A DNA stretch of 64,000 nucleotides, taken from contig ML986588.1 of the NCBI GenBank assembly GCA_010094045.1, positions 620,001 through 684,000 of the forward strand. Direction: 5' to 3'. Both the position numbers and the translations under genes were made by a program. Position 1 is the first letter of the stretch; each line of letters begins with the position of its first letter. The notes beneath the pieces were generated by a model that was not told the DNA's origin, ran no database searches, and saw only the letters and a list, made by a program, of their open reading frames with translations. Positions 1 to 10,535 of the stretch are shown piece by piece. This DNA comes from Lojkania enalia (taxonomy: Eukaryota; Ascomycota; Dothideomycetes; Pleosporales).

Positions 1-656
1 GTGGTGTAAGTGGTGAACACACCTTGAGGGCGTCTAGGAGAATGGTCAGCAAGCAAGTTCAGTAGAAGCTAGCCAGTGTTCATAGAGGCTTAGTGGAAAT
101 GGCTCGACTTACACTCTACTCTGTACCTTGTGGTCATGGTGGGCATACAGAGTGAATTGCAAAAAGGGCAGATATAATGTCAATGAGATACAGAGCGTCG
201 TGACAGCTATGACAGAGCTCAGAAGCTAGAGGCAAGTAAGCTCCAAACAGCACGGGGACCGTATCGATAAACACGGCGCCCGCTAGCTGAAGAGGGGAAG
301 GCCAAGGATGGTCATTCACTCGAGACGGCTGCAATTGGTGCTCGGGGTGACATTCCGACAATCCATGGACCTTCACACAATTTTCACCGTCACGCGATGC
401 CGTGTGCCGCCGCACATTATTGTAGGTGACGGAGGGCCAACGAAATGTGAAAGCGAGAGCGAGAGCGAGAACATGGGAGTGGAGCGGCGGGGCGCGGCGT
501 TATCGATAAGCGGCGCCATGGCCGGGAAGCTGCCGCGTCCGAAGTGTAAGGTATGCAAGGACAGCCGCACCTAGAAACGACACCACCTCCACCTCCATTC
601 TACTTTCCACCTCCTCCGCCAAACCCTCCCCGCCCCCGCCTCTTCGTGTCCTCAAC
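1..656. other. Intergenic, upstream of MED17
   Basis: No convincing coding exon. The short open frames overlap on both strands and show no family resemblance. The last 100 bases are pyrimidine-rich, as expected for a fungal promoter and 5' UTR leading into the Med17 start at 657. A short GAGAGC-type repeat lies near 453-470. Confidence 0.5.
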
Positions 657-2744
657 ATGTCCGGTGCCAGAGCTGGGACGGTGTCCGACGTGGCCCTCCG
701 GCCCTGGCCCGCGCCTACAAAGGAGACCCTTGATCGCGTCGCCCTGTTCAACCAGGTCCACCAGCTCACCACCGAACGAGGCCATCTGCGCTTCGTCACC
801 GAGAAGACCCTCCAGGAAGAGATTGACGCCGGCAAGGATGCGTCAGAAGATGTCATGGAAGGCGTTGAGCAGGAAGACCAGAAGCCTGCGCCGACAAAGC
901 AGGAAAGGCTCCAAGAAGTGGCTCGCGCCCAGCATGACATGTTTACCAAGGTAGAGTGAGTGTAAGCCTACACGCACCGATGTATGACACAGTTATTCTG
1001 AGCATCGGCCAGGTGGGCAACATTCTATGCCAATAACACGCTCGATCTAATCGCCTTACTCCTTTCGAAAGATCCCGCGAAAATGGTCGACAAGTCCTTT
1101 AGTCAACAGTTCAAGGAGCAGCAAATCCCCCGCGGGTCGTTCGGCTTGGACAAGGGGAATGCTCCCAAAATTGTCGGGGTTGAACAAGCTGTCGCTGAGA
1201 TACAAGCGGCAGAGGACAACAAGCGGAGGATGGCCGGACGGGGTTCGACCATGAAAGCGCTCGACTGGTCCACTGAAAAGCTTCTCGAGGCTACAGAGCA
1301 AGTGAAGACAGAGGCTCGCAAAGAGGCCGCTTATTGGGAAGAGATTCTGTCCATATCGCAGAAGGGCTGGTCGATCCAACGATCTCGGAAGGATGCGCGC
1401 CACGCCCCTTACGCCGTCCGATATGGCTTTCCGGAAGGTAAGCTAAGTTGCGTCATTCTTCTTCCGCTTCCTAATCCCTCTGCAGCGAGCCAGCATTTCA
1501 AGTCTCGTGGATTCGCGCCTTTGCGAATGGACAAGGATGGTAGCATTATCCTGGATCCTGCGCTAGCCTTGCAGCCAAAGACGCTGCGTGTAAGAATCAG
1601 TGAAAACAGAAAGATAGTTGGCACTTCGACACTTCCTACTCAAGTGATTTTGTCGGGCTCGCCGTTCGAGAGGTCAATACAGCTCGCGAAAGATTCATTG
1701 TTTGAAGAGGAATTGTACCATGAAATCACTTTGGAAAGCCGACAATTGCTTGCTGCCGGGGTCGAGCTACGGGACTCTGTCATCAACGTGCTTGTACCTG
1801 ACTTGAGCGGTAGCTCCATGCAACAGGAAATTCTCATCGATTGTATACCGCGTGAAGAAAATGCTTCAAATACTGAAAATACTCCCCAAACCTGGCTAGC
1901 TCATAACGTTGCCGAAGCCCTTCGAATCCTACTAGCCCATGAACACCACCTCCGACTTTTCCGCAGATCTCAGATACCGCCTACCTTGACTCAAGCAAAG
2001 CGACCGCCATCACATCCACCACTCCTTCGCACGCTTATAGCCACATTCAGACACCTACATGCCGTCGATTCTCTTCAGCGCCACCTGGACCTTGTGGTCA
2101 AAATTCTTGATAGTGCAGGCCTAAAAGCATCAACAAAAACAATCCGTGAGAGCTCGTGGAACAGTCTCGCAAAGATTATAAAAGAATCTCGGAGGAGTGA
2201 TATGTCTCCAGTAGACCAGCTCCTCGGATTTTTTACTAAACCTTTAGATGGTCTGGCTACCTTGACTTTACCCTCTTCCCATGGAGCACATTTTGAACAG
2301 CTCACCATAACCACACGGACCTATATAGGCCATCCTACCTTTGGCTCAGAACACAAAGTCGCCTTGCCACCTTCTCTAATATCATCGCTCAACTTGTCTC
2401 CGGATCAGAAGCGCGAGTTTAAATTCATTTCTGTCGAAGAAGTGAAGTCGTATCTGGACTGGATAATATCTCTCGACCTTTCGCATGTCTTACTATCCAA
2501 GGAATATGGTAACAGGGCCAGCATTGTGGACCAAGGACCCAAAGTCATAATCGTATCAAAACCCGGGAAGAAGAAAGCCAAAAAGACCGTCGAGATCAAA
2601 CTCGAGAATGGGAGACTTACAATTAGTGCTGGCACGACGGACCCCCTAACAAACGACAAGTCCGCCGTCGAGCAAGAATTCACGTGGAATGGTTCTAAGG
2701 AATCGAGCTCCTTTAAGGACAAAATCAAGAGTTTTGTTGGCTGA
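657..2744 (+). CDS. MED17: Mediator complex subunit 17 (Srb4 type)
   Basis: Med17 is a core head-module subunit of Mediator and links activators to RNA polymerase II in the nucleus. Three exons are inferred: 657-955, 1013-1437 and 1486-2744, giving about 660 residues. The first splice joins Glu to a WATFYANNTLDLIALLLSKD segment; a Med17-like N-terminal region with LLLSKDP and SFGLDKGNAPK follows. The second intron (48 nt, CTAAT branch) is a multiple of three, so the unspliced frame stays open; splicing gives GFPEASQHFKSRG, which fits the fungal family. The C-terminal region is charged and lysine-rich around the KKAKK stretch. Length agrees with fungal Med17 proteins of 600-700 residues. Identification rests on overall fungal Med17 character rather than on a catalytic motif. 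Confidence 0.85.
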
Positions 2745-3306
2745 TACAGAAGCCAATCATAAACAGTTCTAATGTTATTTTACAGCACAACGCTGGACCT
2801 CTGAAGAGGGAAGAGGGGCGTATGAATATTACATGTGATCAGTGCATTACATCCGGGAGTCCTCGAAGCGCCCGCATTAAGGCTCCCGCCAAGGAGTAAA
2901 ACCCAGGGACGTACTCGCTTGGCTTTGATATAAACAGCCTTATTTATGGATGACATGGCTCAACAAAATGAGACCTATGATTTTGATTACAAAGGTACTG
3001 GACGTTACAGAGATTGAGGGGGTAAACTTTGTGGAGAACCAGTGGAAAGATAGTCCCAACAATCAAATTACCACTTAACGGTTACAGTTTTCCCTCTTCC
3101 ATGTTTTTACGATCTTTAGTGACGTTGAGACTTATGTTTCCAAAATCCCACATGCCAACTACAGCCTATTTCATCGTAGGGAAAGTCACTATAAATCTTG
3201 CCTCCCTGCTTCACTCCGTGTACCGCACTACTACAATTCACTACGACTTACTATCAAACATTCCGGGTCAAATTGTTTATTTAGAAAGATCGCTCTCGTT
3301 ACAAGG
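2745..3306. other. Intergenic, AT-rich, no gene seen
   Basis: Stretch between the Med17 stop and the MRJP/Yellow relic. A 93-codon open frame at 3029-3310 has no recognisable composition or family signal and is treated as chance. The sequence probably holds the Med17 3' UTR and the former promoter of the relic. Confidence 0.4.
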
Positions 3307-4200
3307 ATGAGTTTCTGGGTCGCTATCTTCTTGTCCTTTTTGTCCTGGTTACAAAAATAGGTCTGTTATATGCACTTTTATCAAACATATGCGGTCGCGC
3401 AGCAATTGCCATTAGATTCCGGGGATAGTGGCCCGGCGATCGAACTTGTGTATTTTTATATTGCGATCAGTTCTCTACCGGTAAGTATTCGACATGTCAA
3501 CTTCCGTTGTTGAATATTTGCAGGAATGGGATTGACGTGAAATTTCGTTGCAGGTATCACAGGATCAAGAGACGGCCGCAAGTTCTCAAGCTATCCTCCT
3601 GGCCTCGATGCTAACAGCACGAACAACAGATCCAACGGAAAATACACCGTCGCAGAGCTCACCAGCAATAAGACCCAAACTCCCTACCCAAACGCCAAAA
3701 TCAATAATTCGCCCGGTAGATCGATCAACTGCACTACCTACCCAGCAAGTATGCCACTGCCTTTGCGCTACAGCTTCCTCATTCGCTATTTCTAACATTT
3801 CCAAAGGCGGCGCAAATTACCGGAACTATCTGTTAGGTGTACAATCCGTTGTCCTCGATCAGCTCTACCACCTCCATATCCTTGCCACAGGCCGCGCTTT
3901 CTGCTTACGGCGGAGAGCTGTTCTGGGGCCCGACGGGCGGGTGCTACCTATTCATCATCCCGACACACAGGTTTACTCGATCAATCCTTGAGCTCCGAGT
4001 TGTTGGCGCAGGCCTGAATAAAGCGTAGCGTCAACGATGGTTTCGAGACGGATTCTAATGGTTTTGTTTACCATGGAAATATGGAGCTACAAGCTATTAG
4101 CCTTTATAGTCCGGGAAATGCGTCCGAGGTGCTGTTTGTCCACTGCCCGAGGATTAATTGGATGGATACGCCTCTCTGTATTACCTCTTTCATAGTTTAG
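3307..4200 (+). pseudogene. Relic of a secreted MRJP/Yellow-family protein
   Basis: Pieces in three frames line up in the order of a fungal major-royal-jelly/Yellow-type protein. A start at 3307 opens a hydrophobic leader (MSFWVAIFLSFLSWLQK) broken by TAG at 3358-3360. The same frame resumes with AVAQQLPLDSG and IELVYFY. A one-base shift near 3455 leads to YCDQF, then a 3480s-3550 intron and SRDGRKFSSYPPGLD, NGKYTVAELTSN. An intact-looking intron (3749-3806) joins to GANYRNYLLGVQSVVLD and ATGRA. After about 3896 well over 100 residues of the usual fold are absent, and the reading jumps to LSAYGGELFWGPTGG, then DGFETDSNGFVYHGNMELQA and INWMDT, ending at TAG 4198-4200. The normal C-terminus is missing. 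Intact members are secreted beta-propellers of uncertain fungal function. Family assignment is from recalled motifs. Confidence 0.75.
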
Positions 4201-4680
4201 TGCAAAAGGCGTCCTAGAGCTAATGAGTAAGCAATGAGTGTTGCGGGTGATGGATATATTTATTTTATGGTCCATCAGCCGGTGTTCTCAGATGGTTATT
4301 ATATAGGGACGAATCGGAAGGAGAAGCCGTTTGAGTTGTGGCGGGCGGGCAAAGTTGCTCGGTAATAGAACGAGAGTGTCTTTGCAGTGCTTTTTCTAGT
4401 ATGAGATTCTGAGCTTGTGTTGGATTCGGCAGTAGGTCGGAATGAGTATGCAGACGAATTGTAGATAGCCTGGCGTCGTTGAAAACTGCACGTAGTGTAT
4501 ACCAAATGCGAGGGATGGCCTTGGGGTATTTCTTCTTGAACAGTCTACCGCATTCGTAGAGGTTCCGGTTGCGGCCATAACCTGCATGATATTGCCATAG
4601 GACCGTGCTGGAACCCATGATACACAAATTCTATATATACACCCATTATCCAAACCAGCATTCCTCTTTCGGGAATCATA
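4201..4680. other. Intergenic between MRJP relic and ETR1
   Basis: Overlapping minus-strand open frames of 60-120 codons occur here, but they conflict in frame and resemble nothing. The sequence probably holds the 3' UTR of the downstream-reading ETR1-type gene plus further decayed material from the relic. Confidence 0.4.
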
Positions 4681-5928
4681 CTACGTCTTTCCAAATACAA
4701 AGATTCCTTTGCCCTCCCGATACCCTTCCAGCGTATCCTTGACCTTGGCAATTAGATCCTCGCCTTTGGTCTCCCACTCCCACATAATCTCATCAAGGGG
4801 GACATCCTTGAAGTCGCCCTTCCTCATCAGCCACAGCACATCCTCGACCGTCTTCTTCTTTGCCTCGGGGTTTCTATCTGCCCACTTGCTCACCCAGAAC
4901 CCATCAAAGTGGATATCCTTAAAGATCAACATCGACGCCGGTATCGTAAGCGGCTGCTTCGACATAGCGCCGTAGGTCACGAAGTGGCTGGAACCCGCCA
5001 GCAGCTTCGCCATGGCCGTCGCTGCCTTGCCATTGACACAATTGAGCGCCAGGCGAATGGGCTCGCGCCCGCCGTTCGTCCACTCCTTGCTCATATCCCT
5101 GATACCCTGGGCCTGCAATTCGGCATCCGTGATGACGACATCCGCGCCGATGCTCTTCAGATCCTGCCGCAGCTTCTCCTCCTGGCTTTTCTCGTCGCGG
5201 GCGCGTATCACATTGATGCTTTTCAATCCCCAGGCTTTGCCTAACTGTATTGCCGCGCGGCCGACGCCGGAATTCGCACCGTTCTGGATGAACCATTCCC
5301 CCTCCTTCAGCGGCGTAAAGTCTCTCAGCATCCGGTAGGCCGTGCACGGATTCACGCTAACGGTGCCCGCCTGGATGGGCGTTATCCCTTCTCTGACCTC
5401 ATCTTCCAGCTTCACAACGTCTGCCGGCGTGGCTGAGGCATGTGTGCGCCATGTGCCAAAACCAGGGCCCTTCATAATGACCCAGTCGCCCTTTTTGAAA
5501 CCCTCGGCTTTCGCTTTATCGCCTAGCGCGATGACCTCAGCAACGCCCTCATTTCCGGCTACCGCGATGGGATTCACGGTCCCGAGGGCGGTTGTGAAGG
5601 TCGGTTTGGACGGGTATACGCCCTGGATTTGATTGATGTCGGCGGGATTGATCGGGGATGCGAGGAACCGGATGGTCATGTGTTCACCGTGAGGGGGGGG
5701 TATCGAGTGCCCATGTAGAGAGAGGACATTGGGCGGTTCTCCATAATCTTTAAATGTGAGGGCTTTGGCCTGTTCGTAGCCGTAGGCTGAGATATTGCGG
5801 CGCTGCGGAAGTGTAGACGAGGCGGAAGGGGCATGAATTGGGCGGCGTCGGAGGCATCGAAGCGATTGCTTTGTGGATCGAGTGAATATCGAGACTACCG
5901 GTGCCGAAGGAATTGTTCGGGATGCCAT
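4681..5928 (-). CDS. ETR1: Mitochondrial trans-2-enoyl-CoA/ACP reductase (ETR1/MECR type)
   Basis: NADPH-dependent enoyl-thioester reductase of mitochondrial fatty acid synthesis, which supplies octanoyl-ACP for lipoic acid. Single exon of 415 residues from the ATG at 5928. An upstream in-frame ATG at 6054 would add 42 residues but would bury the typical presequence; the start MASRTIPSAPVVSIFTRSTK is Arg/Ser-rich as expected for import. The catalytic-region motif NPADINQIQGVYP, with its conserved Tyr, is present, as is the cofactor-binding NGANSGVGRAAIQLGKAWG of the MDR Rossmann fold. The GNEGVAEV segment and the substrate-side YGAMSKQPLTIP also fit. Zinc ligands of alcohol dehydrogenases are absent, as in all ETR1 proteins. 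The 3' end lies 480 bases from the MRJP relic. Generic quinone oxidoreductase is the alternative, but the NPADINQIQGVYP motif argues for ETR1. Confidence 0.9.
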   Translation of the reverse strand: MASRTIPSAPVVSIFTRSTKQSLRCLRRRPIHAPSASSTLPQRRNISAYGYEQAKALTFKDYGEPPNVLSLHGHSIPPPHGEHMTIRFLASPINPADINQIQGVYPSKPTFTTALGTVNPIAVAGNEGVAEVIALGDKAKAEGFKKGDWVIMKGPGFGTWRTHASATPADVVKLEDEVREGITPIQAGTVSVNPCTAYRMLRDFTPLKEGEWFIQNGANSGVGRAAIQLGKAWGLKSINVIRARDEKSQEEKLRQDLKSIGADVVITDAELQAQGIRDMSKEWTNGGREPIRLALNCVNGKAATAMAKLLAGSSHFVTYGAMSKQPLTIPASMLIFKDIHFDGFWVSKWADRNPEAKKKTVEDVLWLMRKGDFKDVPLDEIMWEWETKGEDLIAKVKDTLEGYREGKGIFVFGKT

Positions 5929-6277
5929 TGCGGCTGCTTTGAGTCTTCTGAGGGTGCAAGTGTGCGAGTCCTTGAAGATCGTCTGAGCTTCTGGAGATGT
6001 CGGAGCTATGACGTGCTTTCCAGCCGAGGTTGGTGGGGGCGTCAGGAGAAACAAACCAGGCCGATTGCAAGATACATGGGATGCAAAAAAATAAGCATGG
6101 AATCCAAACTACCATTTCTCCTATTCAAACGCACTCTTCACAGAGGATCCCCAAAATATAGTGTCGTAGCCCCTGCGTTCGACACTGAATCATACCAATA
6201 TCTACATACATGCGAGGTGAAGTGAAGCCAGGTATAGAACTATTTCATTTCATCGAAAGCGTCCCTGGGTGACAAGC
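5929..6277. other. Promoter region of ETR1, 3' flank of PFK1
   Basis: Tandem minus-strand arrangement: the phosphofructokinase stop at 6278-6280 lies about 350 bases upstream of the ETR1 start. No coding signal of its own was seen. Confidence 0.4.
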
Positions 6278-9200
6278 CTATTTCGTCTCTGTGGCCTTAG
6301 GGCGACCGCTAAGCATATCCACGATCACCTTCAACTCCATCCAAAACTCGTCAATAGGTCGCCTACGCTTCCAATCCGTTTCTTTCTTCTCGACTTTCTC
6401 CATTGGCGAGAAGAGGACTTTGGCGCCCCTCATTCCAATGACGGTTGCCGACATCTCCTATGCTCAGAGTCAGCATGCAGTCTGCTGTGAGGGTTTCCGC
6501 TCGTATAACTTACATCATCATCGATCTCCTTCTTGCTCTTGCCGGCAAAAGACTCAAGGTGCTGCAAGCTCTTGACAGCGAATCGCACTGCACGCACGCG
6601 GTCCATTGGTGATGGCGTTGTACCTTGCTGGAAGTGACCGGGTACACCATGCCGAGACTCGAACTTGCCCTTTCCGGCCTCTGCGATCATGTCGGCTATA
6701 ATCTGCACAGAATACGTTTTCGATGCTTTCTCGTTGACTAGGATAATTTTGCCCGCACGGTTGTGCCCCTTGTCTTTGAAGAAGACGTCACGGAGGTGAT
6801 CAATATCGCGGTCAAGCATCTTCAAGTTTATGCCTTGAAGGGGTTAGACCCCGGGCCAACTAATTCGTGGAGATACCAACTTACCGTCCTCAGGAGTGTA
6901 CACTGCCAATGCTCCGACTGACAAGCCAGCGATTGTGGCAATATAACCGGACTCTCCGCCCTGACTAATAGTCAAACAAAGGTTAGCATGTGTTTTGATA
7001 GGAAGAAGAGGGCCCAAACACACGTCTCAATAACAAATACTCTTCTCCGCGAAGCGGAAGCAGATTGTCGACCTATACTCTATCAGCCAAATCTACTCTG
7101 GAGCCTTCATACAATCAACTTACAGGCATCGGTATAAGTTATTAGAGCGTTGAGGCAAGTATCGCTGCCGATGGAGTATTCAGTTCCAGGAACATTATTG
7201 CTGATCGAGTAAGTCGATACTCCTAGAGCTTGAAGATAATGATGAAGGGCAAATACCTAATGGTTGCTGGCAAGATTACCATGGGAATCTTGAATGCCTT
7301 GTAGTGTTCCCTTCCCCTACGTAATTCTGAGACAGCTGTGAAAGCCTCGAATCCACCTACTACAAATAGGCCTTGGATGTTGTATTGCGCGAATACATTG
7401 GCTACTGTCTCAAGATCCTCGGATGGCAGGCCACCTAAAAGCTTTCAGTCCGCTTTATCGCCTTCACAAGAAGCTTACAATGAGATACTTACGGTTTGTT
7501 CCAATTTCGGAGCCTCCTTTGCTCGCCCAGCTCTCGGCTTCAAGCCATGAAATATCTCGTACTGCGCCGAGAGGTTTGTCGCTGTGATGCCGGATAAGAC
7601 CGGGGAATCCATTGTGCAACGCAACAGGTTGGTGACCCCTAGCAAGACAATATGCGACTGCGGCCCGAGTTGCTGCATTCATGCCACCAGCGGGTGCTCC
7701 TACGTGGATAATGCCAATTCTCATCCTCTTATCTTCCGGGAGCATGAGCTCCGGCTGCTCTGCGGCGGTAGTGATCTGGTAAGCCCGGTAATATTCGTGG
7801 AACTCAGCGTCTCTGAGTTCCATGGCTCTCGCGAAGTCTTTGTTTTCAATAGCTTTCGCGACCTCCTTCGTCTGGGCAACTGCTTCCAGGAGGGGGCGAC
7901 GGACGATTTTGTTTTCAATCATACAGATAACAGGACTAGGTGTCTCTGGTGTTGCGTCGAGGACAGCCTTGATAGCCTCTACGCCTTGTAGGGTTGCTAA
8001 CATTCGATCGTACTATATTCCCTATCCGTTAGTGACCTTGGAAAAGCATCTAGACCGTATATCACATACCGCAGCTGGTGTTCCTCCGCGCTGAACTGTT
8101 TTCGGTTAATGAATTAGCTCTTGATAAGTGGAGGAACTTACCATGACCAAGGGTAGTTACTCGCGTATCTAGGCCAGCCTTTTTTATAAGTAGATCCTTG
8201 ACTTGGCTCGGTTTGATCGGGTTAAGGTCTTGATCATGAGCTCCTTCAGCGACGATTACAATTGTTTTCCGCTTTCCCATCGCCCGATGCTTCTTGATGA
8301 CGCTGCACATCTCATCTTGCCAATTCTCGCTTGGCGGAGACTAGAACAGTTAGTGAGGCTCTCATAAAAGCTAGACCCAACGCACCTCAGGGATGAATAT
8401 GAAGTCGGCTGAGGATAGTCAGCGAGTCCCCCTCGAACAAGTGTTAGACCTAACTTACCTCCGGTACTAACGCCAGCCATTAAAGCTAGCCATCCGCAAT
8501 GACGTCCCATTACCTATATCATGATCAGCGGAGGAACTTCAAACCTAAAAGATTGCCCATACCTCGATCACGAAGGCGCGCTGGTGTGAAGTTGCCGTGG
8601 TGTCCACGGAATCTACAGCTTCGCAGATACGGGCAAGGGAGGAGTAGCATCCAATCGTAGCATCAGTCATAGAGAGGTCATTATCAATGGAGCCGACGAG
8701 GCCGACAATATTGAGGTGCTTGAAGGGGGTGATTTGCTCCTGGGTGAGCTGCTTGGTATCGACAAGCTCTTGGAGGAGGCCCTTCGAATCATTAGCTTGA
8801 TGGGATTTGAATCTCCGTATAGAATACTTACCGGCCATTCAGCACGGAACTTGTCTGCACCTGTTAGGCTGCTGCAAGTTAGGACATAGCTCAAATTAAA
8901 GTACATAAAAGGGAACTTTCCTCCCGTCACCGCCGCAGATTACCAGCGCATCCATGCCCTTTGTGATCATATTCTTCGCTGGATGTTTAGGGTCAGCAAG
9001 ATGTCGTTGAATATGGTGGCTAGTCGCCAAGCGTAATCCCGGCCCAGAAAGCGCACAACTCAACATGGCGTAGAGTTACATAGGCGACGGATATTCTTGG
9101 ATGCCAGCTTACCTGCTTTCAGACGACCATTCCGCTGCATAAACTCCATGCACCGGGCTGTGCCAATCAAGGTTCCACCCTCGGACAGAAAGCCGCGCAC

Positions 9201-9575
9201 GTCTTCCCATCCGACCGCTTTGATCATGTCGCCGCCTTTTACGAGTCCGTCATACCCTTCGTAAATACAATATGCTGGTTTCATCTGAGCATTCGTCCTT
9301 GAAACAATCTAGGTTGGCATAGGATACCTTCGCAGCCTTTGTGAATGGCCATTCGAACAACCGCTCGCTGCGAGATACATGATTAGCACAGATCACGGTA
9401 TCACAGCACGATTTAAGAATACATACCACTGCGCCATTCATGCCCGGGCTGTCGCCTCCAGAGGTCATCTGCATGGATCAGCAACTGCAGTGGTTTGCCC
9501 CCCCAGCTCCTAGCTTACAACTCCAATTCTGCGCTTCTTGCCCGGGAGGGGCTCCGGCGTCTGCGGGTTCGCCAT
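6278..9575 (-). CDS. PFK1: 6-phosphofructokinase, 18 exons, one apparent GA-AG intron
   Basis: ATP-dependent phosphofructokinase, the committed step of glycolysis, as the eukaryotic double-length form (about 773 residues). Exons (minus): 9575-9519, 9468-9427, 9367-9328, 9274-9113, 8978-8921, 8868-8832, 8781-8563, 8513-8459, 8408-8386, 8340-8142, 8095-8070, 8012-7493, 7434-7257, 7200-7124, 7072-7024, 6964-6885, 6833-6514, 6457-6278; these sum to an open frame. The N-half has the catalytic motifs [33 protein letters not shown] and MGRHCGW, plus [13 protein letters not shown]. The C-half repeats the fold with [11 protein letters not shown] and ETQGGESGY, consistent with the allosteric role. The intron at 8920-8869 starts GAAAGT instead of GTAAGT; every other intron is GT-AG. 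Exons of 23 and 26 nt are present. Start chosen as the only ATG ahead of [19 protein letters not shown]. Confidence 0.93.
8869..8920 (-). other. Apparent GA-AG intron in PFK1 with tandem acceptor
   Basis: 52-nt intron required by frame and by the invariant GDGSLTG motif. The donor context reads GGGAG/GAAAGT, which is the standard AG/GTAAGT with T changed to A at +2. Near the 3' end a CCTAAC branch site is followed by TTGCAGCAG. Both AGs are in frame: the distal one gives GDGSLTG, the proximal one GDGSSLTG. No GT donor nearby restores the frame: GTTCCC gives the wrong phase and GTGACG runs into a stop. Confidence 0.65.
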
Positions 9576-10535
9576 GGCGTGAGATGTCGACGGCGAGGAC
9601 GGGAGAAAGGGTTCTTCGAAGGAGAACGAAAATGTGGTCGCAGGAGGGAGCTGTTTATGAGGTAAGTGGACCTCAGCGCGCTATAAGTGTCGGTGAGGGG
9701 AGCTCGAGTCAGGCTCGTGGAAGATTGTTGAGGAGCTGATTCTCGGCGCCAGAGTTCTATAGCGAAGGCGCTCGAATATAAGAGAATCGGATAGAGGAAC
9801 AATAGAAAGGAATTGGTAGAAAGGGATAGGTAATGAGGAGAGAAACTTGCCCTTCCGTCGGGGCCGATAAGAGCTGCAGAAGAAGAGGTAGAAGGTGTGC
9901 GCCGCGTGCAATGACGTGGGGTCGCTGAAAAAGAAAACGGAGCTCTACAGGCAGGCCACACGCCGGCAAGCGGGGCAGATACGAGGCATCGCCGCGGCCG
10001 ACGATCGTCGTGCCATTGTTGTCCCACCAGCTATGACCGTTGGACCACGACCAACTGACCGTTCGTCAGGTCTCTGTTCTCGCCGAACGCTCAGCAATTG
10101 CCTCCGGATTTGCCTTGGGTGAGGCTGCGGGCGCTCGTCCAGTGCATTGTGGCTGCTACCCCACGTTCCAACATCTCGTCTCCAGGGTGTTGCGGCTTTT
10201 TCATTCACATGTCCACGTGGAAGCGCCCTGTCTGGCTAATTCAAACCTTGGTATCCTCGTACATGATTCCTCGCGCATATCCGAATTGTAATGGTCACAT
10301 GTTGGTACAGGGCATGTGAGTGGATCTACCTGACCAAAAAAAAAATAAATAAATAAATAAAAATTTCACTGAGTTAGCGGATAGAGAAGCTCACGCCCAT
10401 TTCACGGGTACATTTCACATTTGGTAGCTTGTTGGCATTTGCGAGGGTGTAATGAATTCGCGAAACTTGACATTGGCTGGCCGCCGGGGTATCGAAGGAC
10501 ACAACTCTACTACGAACAATCCGCAATCATCTGCC
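9576..10535. other. Long PFK1 upstream region
   Basis: 960 bases between the PFK1 start and the stop of the next minus-strand gene. It should hold the PFK1 promoter. CT/GA-rich stretches lie just upstream of the start (9560-9860), and an A-rich (AAAT)n tract at 10336-10363. No coding exon was supported. Confidence 0.45.
10336..10363. repeat. Poly-A / (AAAT)n microsatellite
   Basis: A run of A followed by several AAAT units and a trailing A run; simple low-complexity repeat in an intergenic region. Confidence 0.9.

Noticed and set aside
500..949. 149-codon open frame on the minus strand over the 5' end of MED17
   Set aside because: Antisense shadow; the plus frame has the spliced Med17 sequence and the minus frame resembles nothing.
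1438..1485. Treating the MED17 open frame as uninterrupted
   Set aside because: The 48-nt insert has a GTAAGC donor, CTAAT branch and TGCAG acceptor, and its removal gives a better family match.
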